Positions 19,066 to 28,042 of a stretch of 62,286 nt of DNA are shown here, in pieces. The notes beneath the pieces are model-generated. The model was not told the DNA's origin and made no database searches. It saw only the letters and a program-made list of their open reading frames with translations. The DNA is taken from positions 1-62,286 of the forward strand of contig CAWCLK010000035.1 in assembly GCA_963796225.1 (NCBI GenBank). Reading direction: 5' to 3'. The stretch is from CAWCLK01 sp963796225. Lineage in GTDB: Bacteria; Actinomycetota; Nitriliruptoria; Nitriliruptorales; Nitriliruptoraceae. Position numbers and translations under genes: made by a program. Position 1 is the first letter of the stretch; each line of letters starts with the position of its first letter.

Positions 19066-19413
19066 TCAGGGGGTCGGGCGCACCTCCACGTGGTCGTCGA
19101 CGAGCCGGACGTCGTGGACGGCGACGGCCACGTCGGGGTGGTCGAGGCAGGCGCCGGTGGCGAGGTCGAAGCGCTGCTTGCGCAGGGGTGAGGCGACGGT
19201 GGCCACGTCGCCGTGCGCCCCGACGATCCCCCGGGCCAGGACGTGGGTGCCGGTGAACGGGTCGCGGTTGTCGAGGACGTGCAGCTGGTCGTCGTCGGTG
19301 CGGAACACGGCGAGCTGGCGCCCGTCGACCAGGGCCGCGACCCCTCCCCCGCGCGGGACGCGGTCGAGGTGGCAGACGACGGTCCAGGTGGTGGTGACGA
19401 CGGTGGGCGGCAT
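19066..19413 (-). CDS. nirD: nitrite reductase (NADH) small subunit
   Basis: A 115-residue Rieske-fold small subunit of assimilatory nitrite reductase. Its ATG shares a base with the nirB stop (TGATG) and GGAGG lies just before it, so it is coupled to nirB. Family phrases such as WTVVCHLDRVPRGGGVAALV, HVLDNRDPFTGTHVLARGIVG and VASPLRKQRFDLATG are present. NirD members usually lack the cluster-binding Cys/His pairs, and so does this one. It supports NirB in six-electron reduction of nitrite to ammonium in the cytosol. Confidence 0.93.
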   Translation of the reverse strand: MPPTVVTTTWTVVCHLDRVPRGGGVAALVDGRQLAVFRTDDDQLHVLDNRDPFTGTHVLARGIVGAHGDVATVASPLRKQRFDLATGACLDHPDVAVAVHDVRLVDDHVEVRPTP

Positions 19414-21938
19414 CAGGAGACCTCCACGAGCGGCAGGCGAGGGCGGGCGGGCTGGCGCTGGCCGCGTTCACGGTCGTAGGCCAGGCCCGGGTCGGGGTCG
19501 TCGGCGTTGACGAAGTGGCGGAACTCGGCGAGCCGCTCGGCGTCGGCGAGCGTCCGCGCCCACTCGTCCTCGTAGGTGTCGACGTGGGCGGCCATGGCGG
19601 CCTCGAGCTCCTCGGCGATCCCGAGGCAGTTCTCCACGACGACGTCGCGGACGTGGTCGATGCCGCCGTCGAGCCCCTCCATCCACGGGGCGGTGCGCTG
19701 GAGCTTGTCGGCGGTCCGCAGGTAGTAGCCGATGAACCGGTCGATCAGCTGGACGAGCCGCTCGGTGGTCAGGTCGCTGGCCAGCAGCTTCGCGTGGCGG
19801 GGGGTCATGCCGCCGTTCCCGCCGACGTAGAGGTTCCAGCCGGCCTCGGTGGCGATCACGCCGATGTCCTTGGACTGGGCCTCGGCGCACTCGCGGGAGC
19901 ACCCGGAGACGGCGAACTTGAGCTTGTGCGGCGAGCGCAGCCCGCGGTAGCGCTCCTCGAGGAAGATCGCCAGGGCGGTCGAGTCCTGCACGCCGTAGCG
20001 GCACCAGGTCGAGCCGACGCAGGACTTCACGGTGCGGACCGACTTGCCGTAGGCCTGGCCGGACTCGAACCCCGCGTCGACGAGGCGACGCCAGATGTCG
20101 GGCAGCTGGTCCAACCGTGCACCCAGCAGGTCGATGCGTTGGCCGCCGGTGATCTTGGTGTACAGGTCGAAGTCGCGGGCGACCTCGCCGAGGACCAGGA
20201 GCTTCTCCGGCGTGATCTCCCCGCCCGGGATCCGTGGGACGACCGAGTAGGTGCCGTCCTTCTGGATGTTGGCGAGGAATCGGTCGTTGGTGTCCTGCAG
20301 CGGGCCGCGGTCGTCGCCCGAGCACGTAGGCGTTGTGCAGCGTGGCGAGGATCGAGGCGACGGTGGGCTTGCAGACCTCGCAACCCGGGCCCGCGCCGGT
20401 GCCGAAGGCATGGACCAGCTCGGCGAACGAGGTGATCCCGTGCACGCGGACGAGGTCGAACAGCTCCTGGCGCGAGTGGTCGAAGTGCTCGCACAGGGCG
20501 GTGTCGACCTCGATCCCCGCGGCCGCCATCTCGGTGGTCAGGACCGACGAGCAGGTGGTGAGGCAGCTGCCGCACCCGGTGCCGGCACTGGTCGCGGCGC
20601 TGAGCTCGGGGACGGACGCGCACCCCCGTCGCGGACGGCCGCACGCAGGTCCCCGTAGGTGACGGTGTTGCAGGTGCACGCGAGGTCGTGGGTGTCGTCC
20701 GTCACTGCCCCCGGCGGCGGGCGGGGCGAGCACGGCGCGGGCGCCGTCGGTGAGCGGGGCGCCCCGCCGGACCATGCCGAGCAGCCGGCCGTACGCGGAC
20801 GCGTCACCGACCAGCACGGCGCCGAGGACGTGGGTGCCGTCGGCGTCCAGTACGAGCTTCTGGTAGGTCGCGGTGGACGGGTCGTCGAGGACGACCTCCA
20901 CGGCGCCGTCCGTGGCGGCATGGGCGTCGCCGATGGAGGCGACGTCGACCCCGAGCAGCTTGAGCTGGGTCGACAGGTCGGCCTCGTCGAACACCGCGTC
21001 CCCGCCGGCCAGCCGGTCGGCGACGACCCCGCCATGTCGTACCCGGGTGCGACGAGGCCCCAGGTGCGGCCGTGGGCGACGACGCACTCCCCGACGGCCC
21101 AGACTGCGGGTCCGGAGGTGCGGCAGGCCTCGTCGACGAGCACGCCGCCCCGCTCCCCCAGCGCCAGGCCGGCCATGCGCGCCAGGTCGTCCCGCGGTCG
21201 GATGCCCGCGGAGAACACCACGAGGTCGGCGTCCAGGGTCGTGTCGTCCGCGAACGTCAGGCCCGTCACGCGGGCCGTCTCGCCGATCCCGTCGATGGAG
21301 GCGGTCTGGTGGTCGACGCGCACGTCGATGCCGAGCGCGGCGATGCGGGCCTGCAGGGCACGTGCCCCGCCGTCGTCGAGCTGCACCGGCATCAGCCGCG
21401 GGGCGAACTCGACCACGCTGACGTCGCAGCCCATCAGCCGCAGGGCGTTGGCGGCCTCCAGGCCGAGCAGTCCCCCGCCGATCACCACGCCCCGCCTGCC
21501 TGGCCCTGCGGCGCCCCGGATCCGATCGATGTCGTCGAGGGTGCGGTAGACGAAGCAGTGCTCCCGGTCGCCGCCCGGGATCGGCGGGACGAAGGGGAAC
21601 GAGCCCGTGGCCAGCACCAGCTCGTCGTAGGCCATCGAGGTGCCGTCGGCGCAGTCGAAGGTGCGCGCCCCCGTGTCGATCGACGTGACGGCACGGCCGA
21701 GGCGGATCGCGACCGCCGGGTCGGCGGCGACGTCGTCCTCGACCAGGTCGAGGTCCTCCGCCTCGGCACCCTCGGCGTAGCTGGACAGGTGCACGCGGTC
21801 GTAGGGACGACGGGGCTCCTCGCCGATGAGCACCACCTCGGCGCCGGTCCCCTCGCCCGCCACGCCGCGGCGGACCAGCTCGGTGACGACGCGGTTGCCG
21901 ACCATGCCGGCGCCGATGACGACGATGCGGCGGGTCAT
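19413..21938 (-). CDS. nirB: assimilatory nitrite reductase (NADH) large subunit (frameshifted)
   Basis: ATG at 21938 (MTRRIVVIGAGMVGNRVV). The reconstructed length of about 841 residues is normal. In order: FAD domain (GAGMVG), NAD domain (VIGGGLLGLEAANAL), the BFD-like [2Fe-2S] segment with TCNTVTYGDL and GTGCGSCLTTC, a further cysteine-rich stretch (GPGCEVCKPT), and the siroheme/[4Fe-4S] domain with SCVGSTWCRYG and SGCSRECAEAQ. All cluster cysteines are present. Shifts near 21025, 20700, 20625 and 20325 are needed, and because every motif survives they look like consensus errors. It reduces nitrite to ammonium with NADH and is divergent from the nitrate reductase operon. Confidence 0.9.
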
Positions 21939-22033
21939 GTGGGGCCTTTCGGACGCGGGGTGGGGTGGTGACGGGCGACACCGTGGCGGACGCACATGAC
22001 GTCGAGGTTTCGCCTCGTCGCGCGCCACCGGGC

Positions 22034-22060
22034 GCGACAGAGCCGAAACACAGGCGCAAC
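22034..22060. promoter_or_regulatory. GlnR-like site in the nirB / nitrate reductase divergent promoter
   Basis: In the 167-bp gap between divergent nirB and the nitrate reductase operon there are three half-sites with AC every 11 bases: GCGAC, six bases, GAAAC, six bases, GCAAC. This fits the actinobacterial GlnR layout (gTnAC-n6-GAAAC; core AC-n9-AC). A second GAAAC lies on the minus strand at 22007-22011. Binding by GlnR or the NnaR-like regulator is inference. Confidence 0.4.
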
Positions 22061-22105
22061 ACGCGGGGCGGGACCGCGAAACACCCGTCGGGAACCGTGC
22101 ACGCC

Positions 22106-23782
22106 ATGGACACGACCACCCTCCCCTCCCTGCCCGTCCTCCCGGCGCGACCCGCCCCGCCCGCGGGGACCGCCGACGGCGTGCGCACGCTCGTCGACGA
22201 GTTCCTCGCCGAGCAGGGCTGCACGTCGGCGGTCGAGCGCTTCAGCACCGCCCACGACCGGCTCGACGCCTCCGCCGCGCCGACGCAGGCCCGCTGGTAC
22301 CGCGACCTGCTTCCGGCGAGCGCCCCCGGCCCGGGCCAGCAGTACGCCTTCGAGGTCGACCTCGACGCCTGCTCGGGCTGCAAGGCCTGCGTGGCCGCGT
22401 GCCACTCGCTGAACGGGCTGGACGAGGGCGAGGCCTGGCGCGACGTCGGTCTGCTGGTCGGCACGGGCGACAACGCGCTGCTGCAGCCCGTGACCACGGG
22501 CTGCCACCACTGCGCCGAGCCCGGCTGCCTCGACGGATGCCCGGTCGATGCCTACTCGAAGGACCCGGTCACCGGGGTGGTGCAGCACCACGACGACCAG
22601 TGCATCGGGTGCTCCTACTGCACGCTCACGTGTCCGTACGAGGTCCCGCAGTACGACGCGGGGCGCGGGATCGTGCGCAAGTGCGACCTGTGCCACGACC
22701 GCCTCGCCGAGGGCGAGGCCCCGGCCTGCGTGCAGGCCTGTCCCACCGAGGCGATCCGGATCGCGGTCGTGGACGTCGAGGACGCGGGCCGGCAGGGCTG
22801 GGGCTTCGCTGCCCCGGACCCCGCGACCACCCGCCCCGCCACGGTCTTCCGCAGCTCCCGTGACCTGGCCCGCGACGTCGCGCTCGGCCGACCTGCACAC
22901 CTTGCGTCCCCGCCACGGCCACACGCCGCTGGTGGTCATGCTGGTGCTGACCCAGTTGGCGATCGGGGCGTTCGTGCTCGCTGGAGGCCCTGCGCCTCGG
23001 CGGCGCCGCCGCAGCCGGTCAGGCGGCCATCGGCGCCGCCGCCGCGCTGGGGGTCACGCGCTGGCGCTGGTCGCCTCCCTCGCGCACCTCGGCCGACCGC
23101 AGTACGCGTGGCGTGCGGTCCTCGGCCTGCGGCACTCGTGGCTGTCCCGCGAGATCGTGGCGTTCGGGGCGTTCGCGCCGCTCGGGGCGTGGCACGCGGC
23201 GTCCGTCGGCGGCTGGCTCCCGACGGTCGCGCCGACGTGGCTGACCGGCGCGGCGGCGCAGCGTCGTCGGCGTCGCCGCCGTGGGGACGTCGGTCATGGT
23301 CTACGCCGCCACGGGGCGCGCCGGCTGGCGGCCCACCCGCGGTGGCGACCCGCTTCGTCCTGACGGCCACCGGGCTCGGGTGGGCTCGCCACGGCCGCGG
23401 TCGCCACGTCGGCGGGGCCACCACCCCGGCCCGCGCCGGGCACGTCGCGGCCGTCGCGACGGCCGTGTCCTTGGCCGCGCTGGTCGTGGACCTCCTCCCG
23501 CTCCGACCCGCCGACGGGGACCCGGCCGCCCCCGCCACGCGCACGGCGCGCCTGCTCCGGGGCCCGCTGCGCGGCCATGTGCAGGTCCGTGTCGGGCTCG
23601 GCCTGCTGGCCGGGGCGCTCGGCACCGCCGCGACCCTGGTGCTGACCGGCGCCGCGGAGCGCGGCCCTGCCGTCGTCACCGTGGTCGGGGCGCTGGTCGC
23701 CGCCGTGGGCGCGGAGCTGGTCGCCCGCTCCTGGTTCTTCACCGCCGAGGGGTCGCCGCGGATGCCGGGGGCACCGGCATGA
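22106..23782 (+). CDS. fused [4Fe-4S] ferredoxin / DmsC-type membrane anchor subunit (frameshifted)
   Basis: ATG at 22106 (MDTTTLPSLPVLP). The N-terminal half, about residues 85-240, is a DmsB/NrfC-type electron-transfer protein with four cysteine groups: CSGCKACVAAC, CHHCAEPGCLDGC, CIGCSYCTLTC and CDLCHDRLAEGEAPACVQAC. The C-terminal half is hydrophobic, with phrases such as VVMLVLTQLAIGAFVLAGG, LVASLAHLGRPQYAWRAV and VQVRVGLGLLAGALG, typical of the DmsC/YnfH quinol-oxidising anchor. It would pass electrons from quinol to the nitrate reductase whose ATG overlaps its stop (ATGA). About five shifts lie between 22880 and 23360. A fusion of B and C subunits is unusual against the classical three-gene form. 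Confidence 0.8.
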   Translation: MDTTTLPSLPVLPARPAPPAGTADGVRTLVDEFLAEQGCTSAVERFSTAHDRLDASAAPTQARWYRDLLPASAPGPGQQYAFEVDLDACSGCKACVAACHSLNGLDEGEAWRDVGLLVGTGDNALLQPVTTGCHHCAEPGCLDGCPVDAYSKDPVTGVVQHHDDQCIGCSYCTLTCPYEVPQYDAGRGIVRKCDLCHDRLAEGEAPACVQACPTEAIRIAVVDVEDAGRQGWGFAAPDPATTRPATVFRSSRDLARDVALGRPAHLASPPRPHAAGGHAGADPVGDRGVRARWRPCASAAPPQPVRRPSAPPPRWGSRAGAGRLPRAPRPTAVRVACGPRPAALVAVPRDRGVRGVRAARGVARGVRRRLAPDGRADVADRRGGAASSASPPWGRRSWSTPPRGAPAGGPPAVATRFVLTATGLGWARHGRGRHVGGATTPARAGHVAAVATAVSLAALVVDLLPLRPADGDPAAPATRTARLLRGPLRGHVQVRVGLGLLAGALGTAATLVLTGAAERGPAVVTVVGALVAAVGAELVARSWFFTAEGSPRMPGAPA

Positions 23783-25993
23783 CGCTGGCCGACCGCCTCC
23801 GCCGTACCGACGGGCCCCTGACCCGCGAGCTGGTGCGCACACCGGGCCGGTTCGGGCTCGGACAGGTCCCCGCCGACCGCGCCCCGGACCGGGTCGCCCG
23901 GATGATCTGCGGCTACTGCTCGACCGGGTGCTCGCTCGACGTGCACCTGCAGGACGGGCTGGCCGTCAACGTCACGCCGACCACCGCCTACCCGGTCAAC
24001 CTCGGCATGGCCTGCCCCAAGGGCTGGGAGGCACTCGCCCCGATGGAGGCGCCCGACCGCCTCGGCACCCCGTTGCTGCGGGGCGCCGACGGCCGGCTGC
24101 GGGCGGTCGACTGGACCACGGCCGCGACCACCTTCGCGGAGCGCATGCAGGCCGATGCAGCGCGAGCACGGACCCGACAGCGTCGCGTTCCTGTCGACCG
24201 GTCAGATCCCCTCCGAGGAGATGGCGCTGCTCGGGGCGGTGGCGAAGTTCGGCATGGGGTTCCGGCACGGCGACGGCAACACCCGCCAGTGCATGGCGAC
24301 CGCCGTGGTCGCCTACAAGCAGGCCTTCGGGTTCGACGCCCCGCCCTACACCTACGCCGACTTCGAGGCGTCCGACGTCGTCGTGCTCGTCGGGTCCAAC
24401 CTCGCCGTCGCCCACCCGATCATGTGGGAACGGCTCGCCCGCAACCTCCACGACCCGGCGATCGTCGTCGTCGACCCGCGCCGCACCGAGACGGCCATGG
24501 CGGCGACCCAGCACGTGCCCGTCCGGCCCAAGGCCGACCTCGAGCTGTTCTACGGGCTCGGCCACCTGCTGCTCGAGCTCGACGCCGTGGACCACGCCTT
24601 CGTGCGCGACCACACGAGCGGGTTCGACGCCTACGCCGCGCACGTCGCCGCCTACCCACCCGCCGTCGTCAGCGACGCGACGGGCATCCCGGTCGAGGAG
24701 CTGTGGCGGCTGGCCCGCACGATCGCCGAGGGGCGAGCGCGTGTCGTTCTGGTGGACGATGGGCGTGAACCAGTCGCACCAGGGCGTGCGAACGGCCCAG
24801 GCGATCATCGACCTCGCGCTGCTGACGGGGAACATCGGCCGTGCCCGGCACGGGTGCGAACTCGATCACGGGTCAGTGCAACGCGATGGGCTCGCGGCTG
24901 TTCTCCAACACCACCTGCCTGCTCGGCGGGCACGCCTGGGGGGACGAGGACGCCCGCACCCGGGTCGCCGAGGTGCTGGGCATCGACCGGGAGGTGATCC
25001 CCACCGACGGTGGGTGGGCCTACGACCAGATCGTCGAGGGCATCGCCGCCGGGGCGGGTCAAGGGCCTGTGGGTGATCGCCACCAACGGGGCGCACAGCT
25101 GGATCGGCCAACGCGGGTTCCGCGAGCTGCTCGACCGGCTCGAGTTCCTGGTGGTCCAGGACCTGTATGCCGACACCGAGACCGCCCATCACGCCGACCT
25201 CGTGCTGCCCGCCGCCGGCTGGGGCGAGAAGGAGGGCACCTTCATCAACTCCGAACGGCGGCTCGGCGTGCTCTCCCGCGTCCGGCAGGCGCCGGGCCAG
25301 GCACTGGCCGACTTCCACATCGTCCGGCTGCTGGCCGAGGCATGGGGATGCGGCGACCTGGTCCGTGGCTGGCACACGCCCGAGGACGTCTTCGCCCTCC
25401 TCCGGGAGCTCACCCGCGGCCAGCCCTGCGACCTCACCGGCATCCGCGACTACGCCCACCTCGACGCTGCCGGCGGCATCCAGTGGCCGTGGTCGGAGGC
25501 TGACGCCCTCGACGGTGACCCGCCGTCCGAGCGTCGCCTGTTCGCGGACGGGACCTTCCCCACCCCCGACGGGCGGGCCCGGTTCGTGGTCGACGACCCC
25601 CGCCCCGTCGCCGAACCGACCCGCAGCCGGCGTCCACTGGTGCTGCTCACCGGCCGGGGATCCTCGAGCCAGTGGCACACCCAGACGCGCACGGGGAGGT
25701 CGGCGACCCTGCAGCGGCTCGTGCCGCACCGCCTCTGGGTCGAGGTGCACCCCGACGACGCAGCCCGGTACGGCATCGGGCCCGAGGCGCCGTGCGAGGT
25801 GGCCTCCGAGCGGGGCGCGATCCGCGCCCACGCGCTGGTCACCGCCACCGTCCCACCGGGCTGTGTGTTCCTCCCCATGCACGATGCGCGGACCAACGTC
25901 CTGACGATGCCGTCGTTCGACCCCCACAGCCGCCAGCCGGCCTACAAGCACGCGGCCGTGTCCATCCGGCCGCTCGAGCACTGGGAGGCCTGA
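23779..25993 (+). CDS. molybdopterin nitrate reductase, assimilatory type (frameshifted)
   Basis: ATG at 23779 (MTLADRLRRTDG); about 737 residues when reconstructed. An N-terminal [4Fe-4S] site (CGYCSTGCSLDV ... ACPKG), the MopB domain (GSNLAVAHPIMWERL, VVDPRRTETA, MGVNQSHQG), GQCNAMGSRLFSN and LGGHAWGDEDAR typical of NasA/NarB-like enzymes, and a C-terminal molydopterin-binding domain (WHTQTRTGRS, VEVHPDDAARYGI) are present. No Tat signal is seen, so it should be cytoplasmic. Shifts lie near 24150, 24740, 24845 and 25060. With narK, nirBD and the siroheme gene next to it, nitrate-to-nitrite reduction for assimilation is the best assignment. Confidence 0.85.
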
Positions 25994-26025
25994 GCGTCCC
26001 CGACCACCCTCGGCACCCTGCGAAC

Positions 26026-26052
26026 GTCATCGATCGGAAACCGTCGTGACAC
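26026..26052 (+). promoter_or_regulatory. GlnR-like site upstream of the NnaR-like gene
   Basis: The 27-bp site reads GTCAT, six bases, GAAAC, six bases, GACAC, lying 60 bases before the regulator ATG. The spacing AC-n9-AC is that of GlnR boxes and matches the site at 22.0 kb. It suggests nitrogen control of the regulator and siroheme genes. This is by inspection only. Confidence 0.4.
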
Positions 26053-26111
26053 GCCCGCCTGACGCCGCCCCGCCATCCTCGCCCTCCCCCGGTGGACGAC
26101 GAGGAGGCACG

Positions 26112-27240
26112 ATGCAGGGCGCCCGCGTCGCCGTCACCGGCAACCGCAAGGGTGCCGAGCTGGCCGCGACCCTCGAGCGGCGGGGCGCGGAGGTCCTGCT
26201 CGGCCCCACCCTCGACGGGGACGTGCCGGCGCCGGCCGAGGACGTGCTGGCGGACACGCGCGCCGTCCTCGATGCCGACCCCCGGTGGCTGGTCGCCACG
26301 ACCGGGGTCGGCATGCGGGTCTGGACCGACGTGGTCGAGGCGGGTGGGCTCGGCGACGAGCTGCGTCGGCTGGCCTCGCGGGTCCACTGCGTCGCCCGCG
26401 GACAGAAGGCCGTGGGTGGCCTGGCCGGCCTGGGGGTGCGCCCCGCGTGGGTGTCCCCGAACAACACCGACCGCGACGTGGTGTCGTGGCTGCAGGCGCG
26501 GCTGCTCCCCGGCGAGACCATCGTCGTGCAGCTCCACGGCGGGTCGGCCACCGCCTACGACGAGCTGCGCGACCAGCACGGCGTCGACCTGCTGACCGTC
26601 GTCCCCTACCGGTGGGAGCTGCCGGCCGACCCCGAGCCCGCCCGCGACGTCATCCGAGCCGCCGTGGCCGGCGAGCTCGACGTGGTCATGTTCACGTCGG
26701 CCGGGGCGGTGGCGAACCTGTTCGTGCTCGCCGAGCAGATGGGACCCGAGGTCGCGGCCGCGCTGCGGCAGGCGCTGGCCGGGGCGGTGGCCGTCGCCTC
26801 GGTGGGGCCGGTCACGGCCGAGGCGGTCGAGGTCCAGGGCGGCATCAACACGATCGTGCCCCGGCGCTGGCGGACGGCCGACCTCGTCCGTGGCACCGAG
26901 GCGCTGGTGGCAGCGTCGCCACGAGGTCGCCACCGACCTCGGCCTGCGCCTGCACCCGGACCGCTCCTGCGTCGAGCTCGACGAGCGCGAGGTCGAGCTC
27001 GGTCCCCGGGAGTACGCCGTGCTTGCCGCGCTCTCGCGGCGCCCCGGTGTGCTGGTCCGCACCGACGAGCTCATCACCGAGGCCTGGGGCCACGCCGCGC
27101 CCGACGACAGCGGCACCGTCAAGCACCAGGTCGCCCGGCTGCGCCGCAAGCTCGACGGCAGTCGCGTACGCATCGAGACCGTGCGGGGCGCCGGGTACCG
27201 CATGGCCGTGTCGGACGGAGCCCGGGAGGCACGCACGTGA
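26112..27240 (+). CDS. nnaR: NnaR-like nitrate assimilation regulator: HemD-like domain + winged helix (frameshifted)
   Basis: ATG at 26112 follows GAGGAGGC. Residues 1-270 form a uroporphyrinogen-III-synthase-like domain (RVAVTGNRKGAELAATLERR, FTSAGAVANLFVLAEQMG, SVGPVTAEAVEVQG). After a shift near 26920 comes an OmpR-type winged-helix domain (VELGPREYAVLAALSRRPG, LITEAWG, GTVKHQVARLRRKLDG, VRGAGYRM). This fusion is the domain order of NnaR in Streptomyces and mycobacteria, which activates nitrate/nitrite assimilation genes together with GlnR. The stop overlaps the siroheme methyltransferase start (GTGA). Catalytic HemD function is not expected. Confidence 0.85.
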
Positions 27241-28042
27241 ACGCACTGACCGACGAGGCAATCGACCGCTTCGGCGCCGTCCCCGGCACCGTGCACCTGG
27301 TCGGGGCAGGGCCCGGCGACGTCGGGCTCGTGACGCTCCGCGCGGCCGCGCTGCTCGCCTCCGCGGACCTGGTCCTGCACGACCAGCTCGTCACGCCGGA
27401 GGTCCTCGCGCTCACCCGACTGGGGGCCGAGGTCGTGCCGGTCGGGCGTCGGTGCGGGGACGTGGTGATGACGCACGCCGAGGTCGTGGCCCGCATGGTC
27501 GACGCGGCCCGGTCCGCTCAGCGGGTCGTGCGCCTCAAGGGCGGCGACCCGATGGTCTTCGGGCGGGGAGGCGAGGAAGCCATGGAGCTGCTCGCCGCCG
27601 GGGTCGGGGTCGAGGTCGTCCCTGGCGTGAGCTCGACCATCGCCGGCCCGGCCGCGGCGGGGATCCCGGTCACGCACCGGGGAGTCGCGCGGGGGTTCCT
27701 CGCCGTGACCGCCCACACGTTCGACGGCTCCGACGGCATGGACTGGGACACCGTCGCCCGCTTCCCCGGCACCGTCGTGGTGCTGATGGGCCGGCGCCGG
27801 TGGCACGACCTCACGGCCCGGCTCGTGGCGGCGGGGCGGCGTCCCGACGAGCCGGCGGCCGCCATCGCCTGGGCCGCGACGCCCCGCCAGCAGGTCGTCA
27901 CCGGCACGCTCGCGACGATCGCCACCGCCTCGGCGGACGACGCCCTCGGCACGCCGGCGATCCTCGTGCTGGGCGACGTGGTCGAGCTGCGCGAGCACAT
28001 CCTCGACGCCGTCCCGCGCCCGCGGCGCTCACCGTCGCCTGA
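27237..28042 (+). CDS. cobA: uroporphyrinogen-III C-methyltransferase
   Basis: GTG at 27237 overlaps the regulator stop. SUMT signatures occur in order: VHLVGAGPGDVGLVTLRA (SAM loop), ADLVLHDQLV, RLKGGDPMVFGRGGEEA and VVPGVSSTIAGPAAAGIPVTHRG. The protein is about 268 residues, a stand-alone methyltransferase without CysG fusion. It makes precorrin-2, the precursor of siroheme needed by NirB. The printed frame runs past the natural end; a single shift near 28015 gives the ending APAALTVA and the TGA at 28040. That end then overlaps the convergent GH31 gene by 14 bases. Confidence 0.93.

Noticed and set aside
19515..20435. Plus-strand open frame antisense to nirB
   Set aside because: Composition is that of reverse-complement coding sequence, and the minus strand carries all siroheme-domain motifs.
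22548..24768. Alternative frames around the nitrate reductase operon as possible extra small genes
   Set aside because: They match pieces of the membrane anchor and catalytic subunit displaced by frameshifts rather than independent genes.
26112..27240. Functional uroporphyrinogen-III synthase
   Set aside because: The C-terminal OmpR-type DNA-binding domain and nitrate context fit the NnaR regulator type, where the HemD-like part is regulatory.
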